Source: an uncultured Clostridia bacterium
GTDB lineage: Bacteria > Bacillota > Clostridia > Christensenellales > Aristaeellaceae
Direction: 5' to 3'
Length of the DNA: 6,479 nucleotides
NCBI GenBank assembly: GCA_934631055.1
Contig: CAKTXP010000137.1
Coordinates: 1-6,479 of the forward strand
Shown here: in pieces, positions 1 through 6,463 of the stretch
Numbering within the stretch: the stretch's first letter is position 1
How the letters are laid out: the number at the start of each line of letters is the position of its first letter
Notes under the pieces: generated by a model
Databases searched by the model: none
What the model saw: the letters and a program-made list of their open reading frames with translations, nothing else
Told to the model about the DNA's origin: nothing
Translations under genes and position numbers: made by a program

Positions 1-608
1 TTCCCCTCGTTCCATTCCAGAATATGCCGCACGCCGCGCGCTTCAAGCCTTGCGTCCAGTTCCCGGATGCAGGCGCCGACAGCCGCCATTGTGCGGTTTT
101 TTGTCTTTTCCTCGCGGTCGCCAAGGCTCAGATAGACACGCCCTGCCCGAATGGGCTTCTGCGCCTCATGCGCCATATAGCCCGGATACCAGACGGACGG
201 AGACGCGGCGGCAACGGCATCCAATCCGTCCGTTTCGCCCGCCGCCCACAGCGCAAACAGCCCTGCTAAGGAATACCCGCCAAGCATCACGCAGACGTCT
301 GGAGAAAGGTCCCGCCTTATCCGCGGCAGAAGCTCATCCGTCAGCCACGCCAGCGTTTTTTCCGCCTGTCCGGCAAAATCCGCTTTGCCCCAGACGGGCG
401 GCGCGCTCCACGGCGAAAGCTCCGCATTCCAATCCTCTACGGCAAACCCGACGAGCCTGCATTTCTGCCGACTGTGCTGACGGATATATGTCCCTTCGGA
501 CTGCACCGCGCTGTCGATATCCCGCTTGTCGAGCGGCTGAAGGATGAGCCAATCGGCGTCATTTTCTCCCCAGACGCTGCATATCCGTCCGGCGACCCTT
601 TCGCTCAT
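1..608 (-). CDS. Alpha/beta-hydrolase esterase, partial (3' end beyond window)
   Basis: Reverse translation from the ATG at 608-606 gives 202 codons with no stop before the window edge. The protein carries the nucleophile elbow GGYSLAG (residues 110-116, Ser113 the expected nucleophile), followed by the hydrophobic LFALWAA. It then has AAASPSVW (133-140) and YLSLGDREEKTKN (159-171), where Asp164 is the likely acid of the triad. These match the putative serine esterase family of Clostridia related to COG2819-type esterases, which hydrolyse ester bonds; the substrate is unknown. Family members continue after EWNEG with a histidine-bearing stretch, so the catalytic His should lie just past the edge. 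I see no signal peptide, so it is probably cytoplasmic. The start codon overlaps the stop of the upstream FAD gene (ATGA, 605-608) after a weak GGA-type ribosome site, which points to translational coupling. The family call is firm; the function is not known. Confidence 0.88.
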   Translation of the reverse strand, partial: MSERVAGRICSVWGENDADWLILQPLDKRDIDSAVQSEGTYIRQHSRQKCRLVGFAVEDWNAELSPWSAPPVWGKADFAGQAEKTLAWLTDELLPRIRRDLSPDVCVMLGGYSLAGLFALWAAGETDGLDAVAAASPSVWYPGYMAHEAQKPIRAGRVYLSLGDREEKTKNRTMAAVGACIRELDARLEARGVRHILEWNEG

Positions 609-2002
609 TCTTCTTCCGCCAGCTTACGGCCCATCAGCACGCCCATCGCGGACGCCATCATCAAGCCGCGCGTCCAGCCGGAGGAATCGCCCAGACAGTG
701 CAGTCCATGCACATTGGTGTTCAGATTCTCATCCATCTTCACGCGGTTGGAATAGAACTTGAGTTCCGGCGAATACAGCAGCGTTTCGGAGGACGCAAAA
801 CCCGGAACAACAATATCCGCCGCCTGAATGAAGTTGATGATGTTGATCATCGCGCGATACGGCATCGCGGCGGTGATATCGCCCGCGACCGCATCCGGCA
901 GGGTCGGGCGGACGTTGCTCTGCGCCAGCTCCTTCTGCCAGGTGCGCTTGCCGTCGAGGATATCGCCGAAGCGCTGCACGAGGATATGACCGTTGCCGAG
1001 CATATTGGTCAGTTCGCCAACCTTCTGCGCGTAGGCGATGGGCTGGTTGAACGGCACGGAGAAATTATGGCTGCACAGAACGGAAACGTTCGTGTTGTCG
1101 CTCTTGAGGTCCTTGTAGCTGTGTCCGTTGACGACGGCAAGGTCATTGTCGTAGTTCTCCTGGCTGACGAATCCTCCGGGATTCTGGCAGAACGTGCGCA
1201 CCTTGTTCTTGAACGGACGCGGATAGCCGATGAGCTTGCTTTCGTAAAGCACGCGGTTGACCTCTTCCATGACCTCGTTGCGGCATTCCACGCGCACGCC
1301 AATATCGACCGTTCCCGGCTGATGGGCGATGCCATGCTCGGCGCAGAGCTTTTCCAGCCAGTCCGCGCCGCGGCGGCCCGTCGCCACGACGGTATGCTTC
1401 GCGCGGATCTCCCGCGTCTGCTCGCCTTTGCGCAGGGACACGCCCAGACAAGTCTCGCCGTCCATGATAAGCTCTTCACATTCCCAGCCGAAGATCATCT
1501 CCACGCCGTTGTCGCGCAGGTAATTTTCCAGCGCGAGATAGAGCGTCTGCGCCTTTTCCGTGCCGAGATGGCGGATCGGGCAATCGACCAGTTTCAAACC
1601 GGCGCGGATGGCGCGGCGGCGGATCTGGCGCACCTCTTCGGTGTTGCCGATGCCCTCGATGTGGCTGTCCGCGCCAAACTCAAGGTAGATGCCGTCGGTG
1701 TAGTCGATGAGATCCTGTGCGTTCTGCTCGCCGATGAGCGTCGGGAAATCGCCGCCGACCTCATGAGAGAGGGAGAGCTTGCCATCCGAGAACGCGCCCG
1801 CGCCGGAAAAGCCTGTCGTGATATGGCAGTACGGGCGGCAGTTGACGCAGTGATTGGTGACCGACTTCGGGCAGCGGCGCTTTTCAATCGGCTGACCCTT
1901 TTCAACGATGACGATGTCTTTATGGCTGCCCTTGCGGAGCATTTCAATAGCCGTAAAGATGCCTGCCGGACCCGCGCCGACGATAACGATATCCGTATTC
2001 AT
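605..2002 (-). CDS. FAD-dependent dehydrogenase, COG2509 type
   Basis: This 465-aa protein begins with a dinucleotide-binding Rossmann fold: DIVIVGAGPAG (GxGxxG at residues 9-14) with Glu34 at the end of beta-2 to hold the ribose of FAD. The C-terminus has the second FAD motif, HCLGDSSGWTRGLMMASAMG (435-454). Between them lie GFSGAGAFSDGKLS (64-77) and VVATGRRGADWL (205-216), both typical of the uncharacterised FAD-dependent dehydrogenases grouped as COG2509. Full length for that family, no membrane segment, so a soluble flavoenzyme is expected; its substrate is not known. Four cysteines (44, 52, 55, 59) sit in the N-terminal FAD region. The start is fixed by an AGGAGG site 5 nt upstream and by the need for the N-terminal GxGxxG. 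It is co-translated with the esterase downstream through an ATGA overlap. A structured non-coding region lies directly upstream and may control it. Confidence 0.92.
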   Translation of the reverse strand: MNTDIVIVGAGPAGIFTAIEMLRKGSHKDIVIVEKGQPIEKRRCPKSVTNHCVNCRPYCHITTGFSGAGAFSDGKLSLSHEVGGDFPTLIGEQNAQDLIDYTDGIYLEFGADSHIEGIGNTEEVRQIRRRAIRAGLKLVDCPIRHLGTEKAQTLYLALENYLRDNGVEMIFGWECEELIMDGETCLGVSLRKGEQTREIRAKHTVVATGRRGADWLEKLCAEHGIAHQPGTVDIGVRVECRNEVMEEVNRVLYESKLIGYPRPFKNKVRTFCQNPGGFVSQENYDNDLAVVNGHSYKDLKSDNTNVSVLCSHNFSVPFNQPIAYAQKVGELTNMLGNGHILVQRFGDILDGKRTWQKELAQSNVRPTLPDAVAGDITAAMPYRAMINIINFIQAADIVVPGFASSETLLYSPELKFYSNRVKMDENLNTNVHGLHCLGDSSGWTRGLMMASAMGVLMGRKLAEEE

Positions 2003-2007
2003 GTTTT

Positions 2008-2013
2008 CCTCCT
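2008..2013 (-). promoter_or_regulatory. Strong ribosome binding site of the FAD dehydrogenase gene
   Basis: On the minus strand AGGAGG is followed by AAAAC and the ATG at 2002, a near-consensus site with 5-nt spacing. It fixes the start codon. It lies about 20 nt after the candidate RNA fold at 2034-2156, close enough for that fold to influence its access. Confidence 0.9.
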
Positions 2014-2033
2014 GTTATACTTTCAAGTCTGCT

Positions 2034-2156
2034 TTTGGGAAAAACGATTGGGGTTCTGATCCGGGAAACTCGCATAGTCGCTCAAGCGCTCCTTGCGATT
2101 TCCGATTTCCGCCACGCTGAATCCCGCACAGCGGGCGCGTGGCTCCAATCCCCAAA
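2034..2156 (-). ncRNA. Candidate structured leader RNA or small RNA
   Basis: Read on the minus strand, this stretch can fold into a closed, branched structure. The ends pair as TTTGGG (2156-2151) with CCCAAA (2039-2034), then GATTGG (2150-2145) with CCAATC (2051-2046). A GTTTTT bulge (2045-2040) lies between the two right-hand segments. Inside is a hairpin with arms GCCACGC (2143-2137) and GCGTGGC (2117-2111) topped by CCCGC/GCGGG. A second stem follows, GGAAA (2103-2099) with TTTCC (2068-2064) and CGCA (2097-2094) with TGCG (2074-2071). GGAAATC occurs twice in tandem (2110-2097). I cannot match it to a riboswitch or RNA class that I know. If the closing stem forms before the T-run it could act as an attenuator; alternatively this is part of a repeat element. 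Hand-folded only, so the evidence is moderate at best. Confidence 0.4.
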
Positions 2157-2331
2157 CCCCGGCAGGAAACCTTGTTCCCTGCACCCTTTTTTCGCTTCGC
2201 GGCGGCGTTAATTTTTTTATCATCGCTATCGCATGCGATAGCGAACGATAAGTTTATTAAAACCAGCGCGAAGCGGAGAAGGGAGTCTGAGGGATGAAAT
2301 CCCTCAGGCAGGTTTGGGCGGCAGCCCAACG
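2140..2331. repeat. Nested inverted-repeat element (REPIN- or MITE-like)
   Basis: The two halves mirror each other about position 2234. From outside in, these blocks pair: CCCAAACC (2151-2158) with GGTTTGGG (2311-2318); a hairpin at 2162-2182 facing a hairpin at 2287-2307; CGCTTCGCG (2193-2201) with CGCGAAGCG (2267-2275); TTATC (2217-2221) with GATAA (2247-2251); and a perfect 22-bp palindrome (2223-2244). Every pair of coordinates sums to 4467-4469, so the symmetry is real and has almost no indels. The right arm has a second hairpin, TTGGGC/GCCCAA (2314-2329), whose left counterpart looks decayed. No ORF for a transposase is present and I see no clear target-site duplication. It begins about 11 bp after the stop of the propeller gene. 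No hairpin here is followed by a T-run on the minus strand, so it is not an obvious intrinsic terminator. Being a dispersed family is an inference. Confidence 0.6.
2285..2309. repeat. Stem-loop in the right arm of the inverted-repeat element
   Basis: CTGAGGGAT (2287-2295) and ATCCCTCAG (2299-2307) form a perfect 9-bp stem around a 3-nt loop, extended by a G-T and a G-C pair to 2285-2309. It is the strongest short hairpin after the propeller gene and may protect the mRNA 3' end, but it lacks a following T-run. Confidence 0.65.
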
Positions 2332-2341
2332 TCTCTCTCCC

Positions 2342-4210
2342 TTATATCGTCGCTTCACCCGTGTCGATGTCCACACGAATGAGCGCTGTGATGCTCTGAC
2401 CGTTGTCCTCGTCCGTTCCGGCGACGTAGACGCTTCCGCCGCCGTCCGCCATCAGCCGCGCGCTGTCCGTCTCAAACCCGATATCCAGCGGGAGATCGAC
2501 GCTCCCGTCCCCGCTCTGTATCCGGTCTGCGCCGCTGTGCGCCCATTGTCCGGACGAGGTCAGCATCAGCAAGCCTTTCTGCGGATGCACCAGCATGTCG
2601 CAGATGCAGCCTGCGTTCCGCCCTTTGTGAATTTGAACCGTCGAGATGCGGCGCAGGACGGCGTCGCTTCCGATGACGGCAAGCACGGCTTCCTGCTGCT
2701 GTCCTTCTTCCGTATCGGTCAGATAACGCCCGCCGAGCACATAGCTTCCATCCGGAAGCTGCACGGCGCAGAGCCACTCCAGCCGGTCTGCCGCAGTATG
2801 GATGACCGTCCGCGTGTTCCAAAGCACGTTTCCCTGCTCATTCTCCAGCGCGACGGCCGCGCCGCCTTCTTTCTCCCGCCAGGTCAGCGTCCCACCGGCG
2901 ACCTTCCGCCTGCCCGCCGGTCTCGGCTGAAAGGCTTCCGTCTCCCGCGCGCCGCCGTCCTTGTCGATGGACATGCCAAGCCTCTGTCCGTCGCACCGCT
3001 CGAGCAGCAGCGTCACGCCGCTCTCATTCGTCCTGACGTCCAGCAGCGTGCAGTCCTTCTGCGCAAACAATGCGCTGGCGTATTTGTCTCCTTCATCCAG
3101 CTCTTCGCCGGAGATGACGCGGATGCGATATTCCCCGCTTTTTTCCGTTTCAAAGAGCGCCGCAACGCCGTCGCCGAACGCCGCAATGCCCAGCGGAAAG
3201 CGGACATCCTCCTCGTTCGTCGGATATTCCGCTTCCTTCGTGCCGAGCAGCCCGCCGTCCTCGTCGAAATAGGCGATGCCCTGCCGATAATATCCCGCAA
3301 AGCCGCTGGGTGTCGCGGTCAGCCTGGTCACGATGTCATCCATCGAATGCGCAAAAACGGTCTCGCCAAGCGCGTTGATGCGCACCAGCATACCGCCGCC
3401 CTGTTTTCGCTGACCGCTGAAAATGACCGAACCATCTTCCAGCGCCATGCAGTCCAAGATCACGCCGTCGCCGAGCATGCTTCCCGTATCCGCCTGCGCG
3501 ACGGTCGGCGATTCGTCCGTTCCGGGCTGAATGAAGCATACGCCGAGCGCGCCGCTCTCTTCATCCACATAGGGCATGGCGATGCGCCCGCTTCCGTCTC
3601 TGCACGCGGCAAAAACGCCCGCTTCCGACTTCACAAAGCTCAGCCCTGACAGAACCGTGCCATTCTGCGCCATATCCGCGATGCAGCATGTTCCGTCGCC
3701 GTGATCCGTGACGAGCGCAAGAAACGGCTGTCCGTTTTTGTCGTGCGGCATAGCATGAATCTGCGCTTCTTCCCCCGTCCGCTCATGGCGGCAGAGCGAC
3801 GATACATCCGGCACTGTGACGCGCGTTTCTGCCCGTCCGCGGTCGTTCAGCTCGATCCATTCCTTACCCTGCGCGCCGCTCAGCACGCAGGTGACATGTC
3901 CGTCGTCATGCACATAGGGGCTTTCGATCTCCGTCCTGCCGTCGCGCGATGAGCAGAAGCTCCACAGGACGCTTCCGTCCGCGCCCAGCCGGAACAGCCA
4001 GCCGGTCTCGCCCTCCCGCGTGCGGATGCTCAGGTCGCCGTCGGAAGACGTCGTACTGCCCGCAACGAGAACGTCCTCGCCGATGGACACGATCTCCCGC
4101 AGGGTATCCCTGCCGCTTCCGCCGTAGCTGCGCAGCCATTCCTGCGCCATGGCGGACGGCGTCTGCATCACAATCCATGCCATCAGCGCGGCGGCAGCCC
4201 TTTTGCGCAT
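2342..4210 (-). CDS. Exported beta-propeller-like protein of unknown function
   Basis: The 622-aa product starts with a typical signal peptide: MRKR, a hydrophobic stretch (about 5-16), then an AMA-Q cleavage site after residue 22. The mature part is repetitive and beta-rich. Units of about 40-50 residues recur in which a DG-turn strand pair of the IVxxG type is followed by a strand ending in a polar turn: 37-85 (VLVAGSTTSSDGD, then FRLGADGSVLW), 251-290 (ALEDGSVIFSG, then VRINALGETVF), 479-523 (QLPDGSYVLGG) and 582-622 (DGGGSVYVAGT). This is the pattern of beta-propeller proteins secreted by Clostridia. I see no lipobox, LPXTG motif, transmembrane helix or catalytic motif, so it is probably released or bound to another surface factor. 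It has 13 cysteines, many for an exported protein. The start lies 1 nt after the tex stop, with AAGGGGAG 8 nt upstream, so it is co-transcribed with tex. I do not recognise a function; adhesion or scaffolding would be a guess. Confidence 0.85.
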   Translation of the reverse strand: MRKRAAAALMAWIVMQTPSAMAQEWLRSYGGSGRDTLREIVSIGEDVLVAGSTTSSDGDLSIRTREGETGWLFRLGADGSVLWSFCSSRDGRTEIESPYVHDDGHVTCVLSGAQGKEWIELNDRGRAETRVTVPDVSSLCRHERTGEEAQIHAMPHDKNGQPFLALVTDHGDGTCCIADMAQNGTVLSGLSFVKSEAGVFAACRDGSGRIAMPYVDEESGALGVCFIQPGTDESPTVAQADTGSMLGDGVILDCMALEDGSVIFSGQRKQGGGMLVRINALGETVFAHSMDDIVTRLTATPSGFAGYYRQGIAYFDEDGGLLGTKEAEYPTNEEDVRFPLGIAAFGDGVAALFETEKSGEYRIRVISGEELDEGDKYASALFAQKDCTLLDVRTNESGVTLLLERCDGQRLGMSIDKDGGARETEAFQPRPAGRRKVAGGTLTWREKEGGAAVALENEQGNVLWNTRTVIHTAADRLEWLCAVQLPDGSYVLGGRYLTDTEEGQQQEAVLAVIGSDAVLRRISTVQIHKGRNAGCICDMLVHPQKGLLMLTSSGQWAHSGADRIQSGDGSVDLPLDIGFETDSARLMADGGGSVYVAGTDEDNGQSITALIRVDIDTGEATI

Positions 4211-4211
4211 G

Positions 4212-6359
4212 TTACGCTCTCCCCTTCACCATGGTCAGTGCGATTCTCTGTTTTTTCACGTCCACATCGACGACCCAGACCGTCACCACATCGCCCACAC
4301 GGACAACCTCGCTCGGATGGCGGATGAATTTATCCGCCATGCGGGAAATGTGAACCAGTCCGTCCTGATGAACGCCGATATCCACGAACGCGCCGAAGTC
4401 AATGACATTGCGCACCGTTCCGGTCAGCTCCATGCCGGGCTTGAGATCTTCCATGCTGAGTACGTCCGTGCGCAGGACGGGCGCGGGCAGTTCGTCGCGC
4501 GGGTCGCGTCCGGGCTTTTCCAGCTCGGAGAGGATGTCGCGCAGGGTCATCTCGCCGATGTCCAGTTCACTTGCGAGTTTGGCTATGCCAACTTCTTCCG
4601 CTTTGGCGGCAATGCCGACGATGCCGCCGCGCTTGAGCGCCTGCGGCGTGTAGCCCAGCCGCTCCATCAGCGCCTTTGCCGCGGCGTAGCTTTCCGGATG
4701 AACCGCCGTCGCGTCCAGCGGGTTGCTTCCGTGGACGCGTAGGAATCCCGCACACTGTTCATATGCTTTCGGTCCGAGCTTGGGAACCTTCTTGAGCTGG
4801 GCGCGCGAGGTGATGCCGTTTTCATCGCGGTACGCCACGATGTTGTTCGCCAGCGTCTCGCCGATGCCCGCCACATGCGTCAGCAGCGACGCGGACGCCG
4901 TTTCCACATCCACGCCGACGCTCGACACACAGCTTTCGACCACGCCGGAGAGCGCGTTTTCCAGCTCCGCCTGTTTCAGATCATGCTGATACTGCCCGAC
5001 GCCGATCGCCTTCGGGTCGATCTTGACCAGCTCGGCGAGCGGATCCTGCATGCGCCGCGCGATGGATACCGCGCTTCTGAGCGACACGTCGTATTCCGGA
5101 AATTCTTTCGCCGCCAGCTTGGACGCCGAATAAACGCTCGCGCCCGCTTCGCTGACGATGACATACGCCGCGCCCGGCGCTTCCGGCAGAAGCGACGCGA
5201 TGAACTGCTCGCTCTCCCGGGACGCCGTGCCGTTGCCGATAGCGATAGCGGTTACGCCATGGCGGCGGATCATGCCCAAAATCTGTGCCTTCGCCTGCGC
5301 CTTTTTCGCTTCATGAATCGGCAGGGTGAAATAGCCCACGCCGGTTTCCAGCACTTTGCCGTTCTCGTCCACGACCGCCAGCTTGCAGCCCGTTCGGAAG
5401 CCCGGATCGACACCCAGCGTCACCTTTCCGCGGATCGGCGGCTGCATGAGCAGCTGATGCAGGTTGTCGCCAAAGACGCGGATCGCGCCCTCGTTCGCTT
5501 TGTCTGTCAACTCACTGCGGATCTCGCGCTCCAAAGACGGCTGAATGAGTCGGCTCCATGCGTCGTCCGCCGCCGCGCGAACGATGTCGCAGCAGGCGCT
5601 TCCCGGCTCAATGACCTCCCGACGAACGATCTGCTCGGCGCGCTCGTCGTCGCATTCGACGCTGACCTTCAGCCATTCCTCGCGTTCGCCGCGGTTGATG
5701 GCAAGAATGCGATGCCCCGCCGCTCGCAGAACCGGCTCACGGTAATCGGCATATTGCGCGTAGACGCTCTCACCCTCTTTGGCGGCTGCGCTGCGCAGCA
5801 TGCCCGTCCGGCGATAGAACTCGCGGAGCTTCGCGCGAATCGACGCGTCGTCGCTGAACCGCTCCGCCAGAATATCCTGCGCAAGCTGCACGGCGGTTTG
5901 CGCGTCCGGCATGCCCTTCTCTTCGCTGACATACGCCTGCGCCAGCGCAAGCGGGTCAACCCCGCGCCGCTGAGCAAAAATATCGTCTGCCAGCGGCTCG
6001 ACGCCTTTCTCCCGCGCGATCATCGCGCGTGTGCGGCGCTTGGGCTTATAGGGTCGGTATATGTCCTCCAGCTCGGAAAGCGTCACCGCCGCGGCAAGCT
6101 TTCTTTCAAGCTCGTCATTCATCTTTCCCTGTTCGGAAATGCTCGCCGTGATCTGCTCACGTCGCTTGTCCAGCCCGCGCAGATACTCCAGCCGCTCGCT
6201 GATCTCTCGGAGCTTCTGATCGTCCATCGCGCCGGTCATCTCCTTGCGGTATCGGGCAATGAAGGGGATGGTGTTGCCCTCGTCGATGAGCGAAACGATG
6301 CGCGAGATGATCGTCGGGTCGGTGGAAAATTCGTGGGATAATAAGGCGTTGATATCCAT
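4212..6359 (-). CDS. tex: Tex family S1-domain RNA-binding protein
   Basis: Tex is a cytoplasmic nucleic-acid-binding protein linked to transcription and RNA handling, related to the core of eukaryotic Spt6. From the ATG at 6359 the product is 715 aa, the usual length. In order: the N-terminal helical Tex region with IPFIARYRKEMTGAMD (31-46) and YRPYKPKRRTRAMIAREKG (101-119); a YqgF-like RNase H fold with GVDPGFRTGCKLAVVD (316-331), GNGTASRESE (375-384) and VSEAGASVYSAS (402-413); helix-hairpin-helix segments around VAGIGETLANNIV (496-508) and KLGPKAYEQCAGFLRVHG (527-544); and a C-terminal S1 domain with GTVRNVIDFGAFVDIG (647-662) and GLVHISRMADKF (667-678). An in-frame ATG at 6407 would add 16 residues (731 aa). 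I prefer 6359 because Tex proteins start at this MDI-like position and AGGAAAGGA lies upstream, whereas 6407 has no clear ribosome site. It is first in an operon with the propeller gene. Confidence 0.97.
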   Translation of the reverse strand: MDINALLSHEFSTDPTIISRIVSLIDEGNTIPFIARYRKEMTGAMDDQKLREISERLEYLRGLDKRREQITASISEQGKMNDELERKLAAAVTLSELEDIYRPYKPKRRTRAMIAREKGVEPLADDIFAQRRGVDPLALAQAYVSEEKGMPDAQTAVQLAQDILAERFSDDASIRAKLREFYRRTGMLRSAAAKEGESVYAQYADYREPVLRAAGHRILAINRGEREEWLKVSVECDDERAEQIVRREVIEPGSACCDIVRAAADDAWSRLIQPSLEREIRSELTDKANEGAIRVFGDNLHQLLMQPPIRGKVTLGVDPGFRTGCKLAVVDENGKVLETGVGYFTLPIHEAKKAQAKAQILGMIRRHGVTAIAIGNGTASRESEQFIASLLPEAPGAAYVIVSEAGASVYSASKLAAKEFPEYDVSLRSAVSIARRMQDPLAELVKIDPKAIGVGQYQHDLKQAELENALSGVVESCVSSVGVDVETASASLLTHVAGIGETLANNIVAYRDENGITSRAQLKKVPKLGPKAYEQCAGFLRVHGSNPLDATAVHPESYAAAKALMERLGYTPQALKRGGIVGIAAKAEEVGIAKLASELDIGEMTLRDILSELEKPGRDPRDELPAPVLRTDVLSMEDLKPGMELTGTVRNVIDFGAFVDIGVHQDGLVHISRMADKFIRHPSEVVRVGDVVTVWVVDVDVKKQRIALTMVKGRA
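4219..4226 (-). promoter_or_regulatory. Ribosome binding site of the propeller gene, inside the end of tex
   Basis: AAGGGGAG on the minus strand lies 8 nt before the ATG at 4210 and within the last codons of tex (KGRA). It supports the ATG immediately after the tex stop codon as the start, and therefore the signal peptide, and suggests that ribosomes ending tex can re-initiate here. Confidence 0.75.
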
Positions 6360-6365
6360 TCTATC

Positions 6366-6380
6366 GGAAATTCCTTTCCT
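6366..6380 (-). promoter_or_regulatory. Ribosome binding site of tex, within a small hairpin
   Basis: On the minus strand AGGAAAGGA (6380-6372) ends 12 nt before the ATG at 6359, slightly long spacing. GGAAA (6379-6375) can pair with TTTCC (6370-6366) over a GGAA loop, so the site sits in the stem and loop of a weak 5-bp hairpin. A GGAGG at 6390-6386 is too far from this ATG to serve it. Confidence 0.5.
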
Positions 6381-6433
6381 GTCGTCCTCCGGATTTCTGC
6401 CCGTCATTCCATATTCAGGGCATTATCTCATAT

Positions 6434-6463
6434 ATTATACGACAGAACCGACAGAATGAGCAA
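6434..6463 (-). promoter_or_regulatory. Sigma-A type promoter of the tex operon
   Basis: The minus strand has a perfect -10 TATAAT (6439-6434). At 18 bp upstream is TTGCTC (6463-6458), which matches the -35 consensus at its first three bases. The predicted start near 6427 gives a leader of about 70 nt to the preferred tex ATG. The spacer holds two direct copies of TTCTGTCG (6456-6449 and 6447-6440), 9 bp apart. A perfect TTGACA at 6479-6474 is 34 bp from the -10, too far to be its -35; it might belong to another promoter beyond the window. Confidence 0.65.

Noticed and set aside
50..547. Plus-strand frames of 165 codons and fewer at the left end
   Set aside because: They are shadows of the minus-strand esterase, whose GGYSLAG elbow and family motifs fix the coding strand.
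698..2059. A 453-codon plus-strand open frame opposite the FAD dehydrogenase
   Set aside because: It is an antisense shadow of a recognised flavoenzyme, with no ribosome site and no known motif.
2223..2244. Central palindrome considered as a cyanobacterial HIP1 site or a LexA box
   Set aside because: HIP1 is GCGATCGC and the Gram-positive LexA box is CGAAC-N4-GTTCG. Neither is present; the palindrome contains GCGATAGC instead.
2015..2329. Small minus-strand open frames of 104 and 66 codons in the intergenic region
   Set aside because: They run through the inverted repeat and the candidate RNA fold, are low in complexity and lack good ribosome sites. The strong hairpins explain the sequence better than a protein does.
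2285..2329. Two hairpins after the propeller gene considered as an intrinsic terminator
   Set aside because: Neither stem is followed by a run of T on the minus strand, and no plus-strand gene in the window ends here.
2294..3649. A 451-codon plus-strand open frame opposite the propeller gene
   Set aside because: It begins inside the inverted-repeat element and runs antisense to a gene with a clear signal peptide and ribosome site. Its composition is Arg/Ala-rich and without motifs.
4875..6341. A 488-codon open frame on the plus strand opposite tex
   Set aside because: It is antisense to a clear Tex protein. It is rich in Arg, His and Ala and matches no fold that I know. Long antisense frames are expected where third codon positions are mostly G or C.
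6405..6407. Upstream ATG as the tex start (731 aa)
   Set aside because: It has no clear ribosome site, and the 16 extra residues are not Tex-like. The ATG at 6359 gives the usual family N-terminus.
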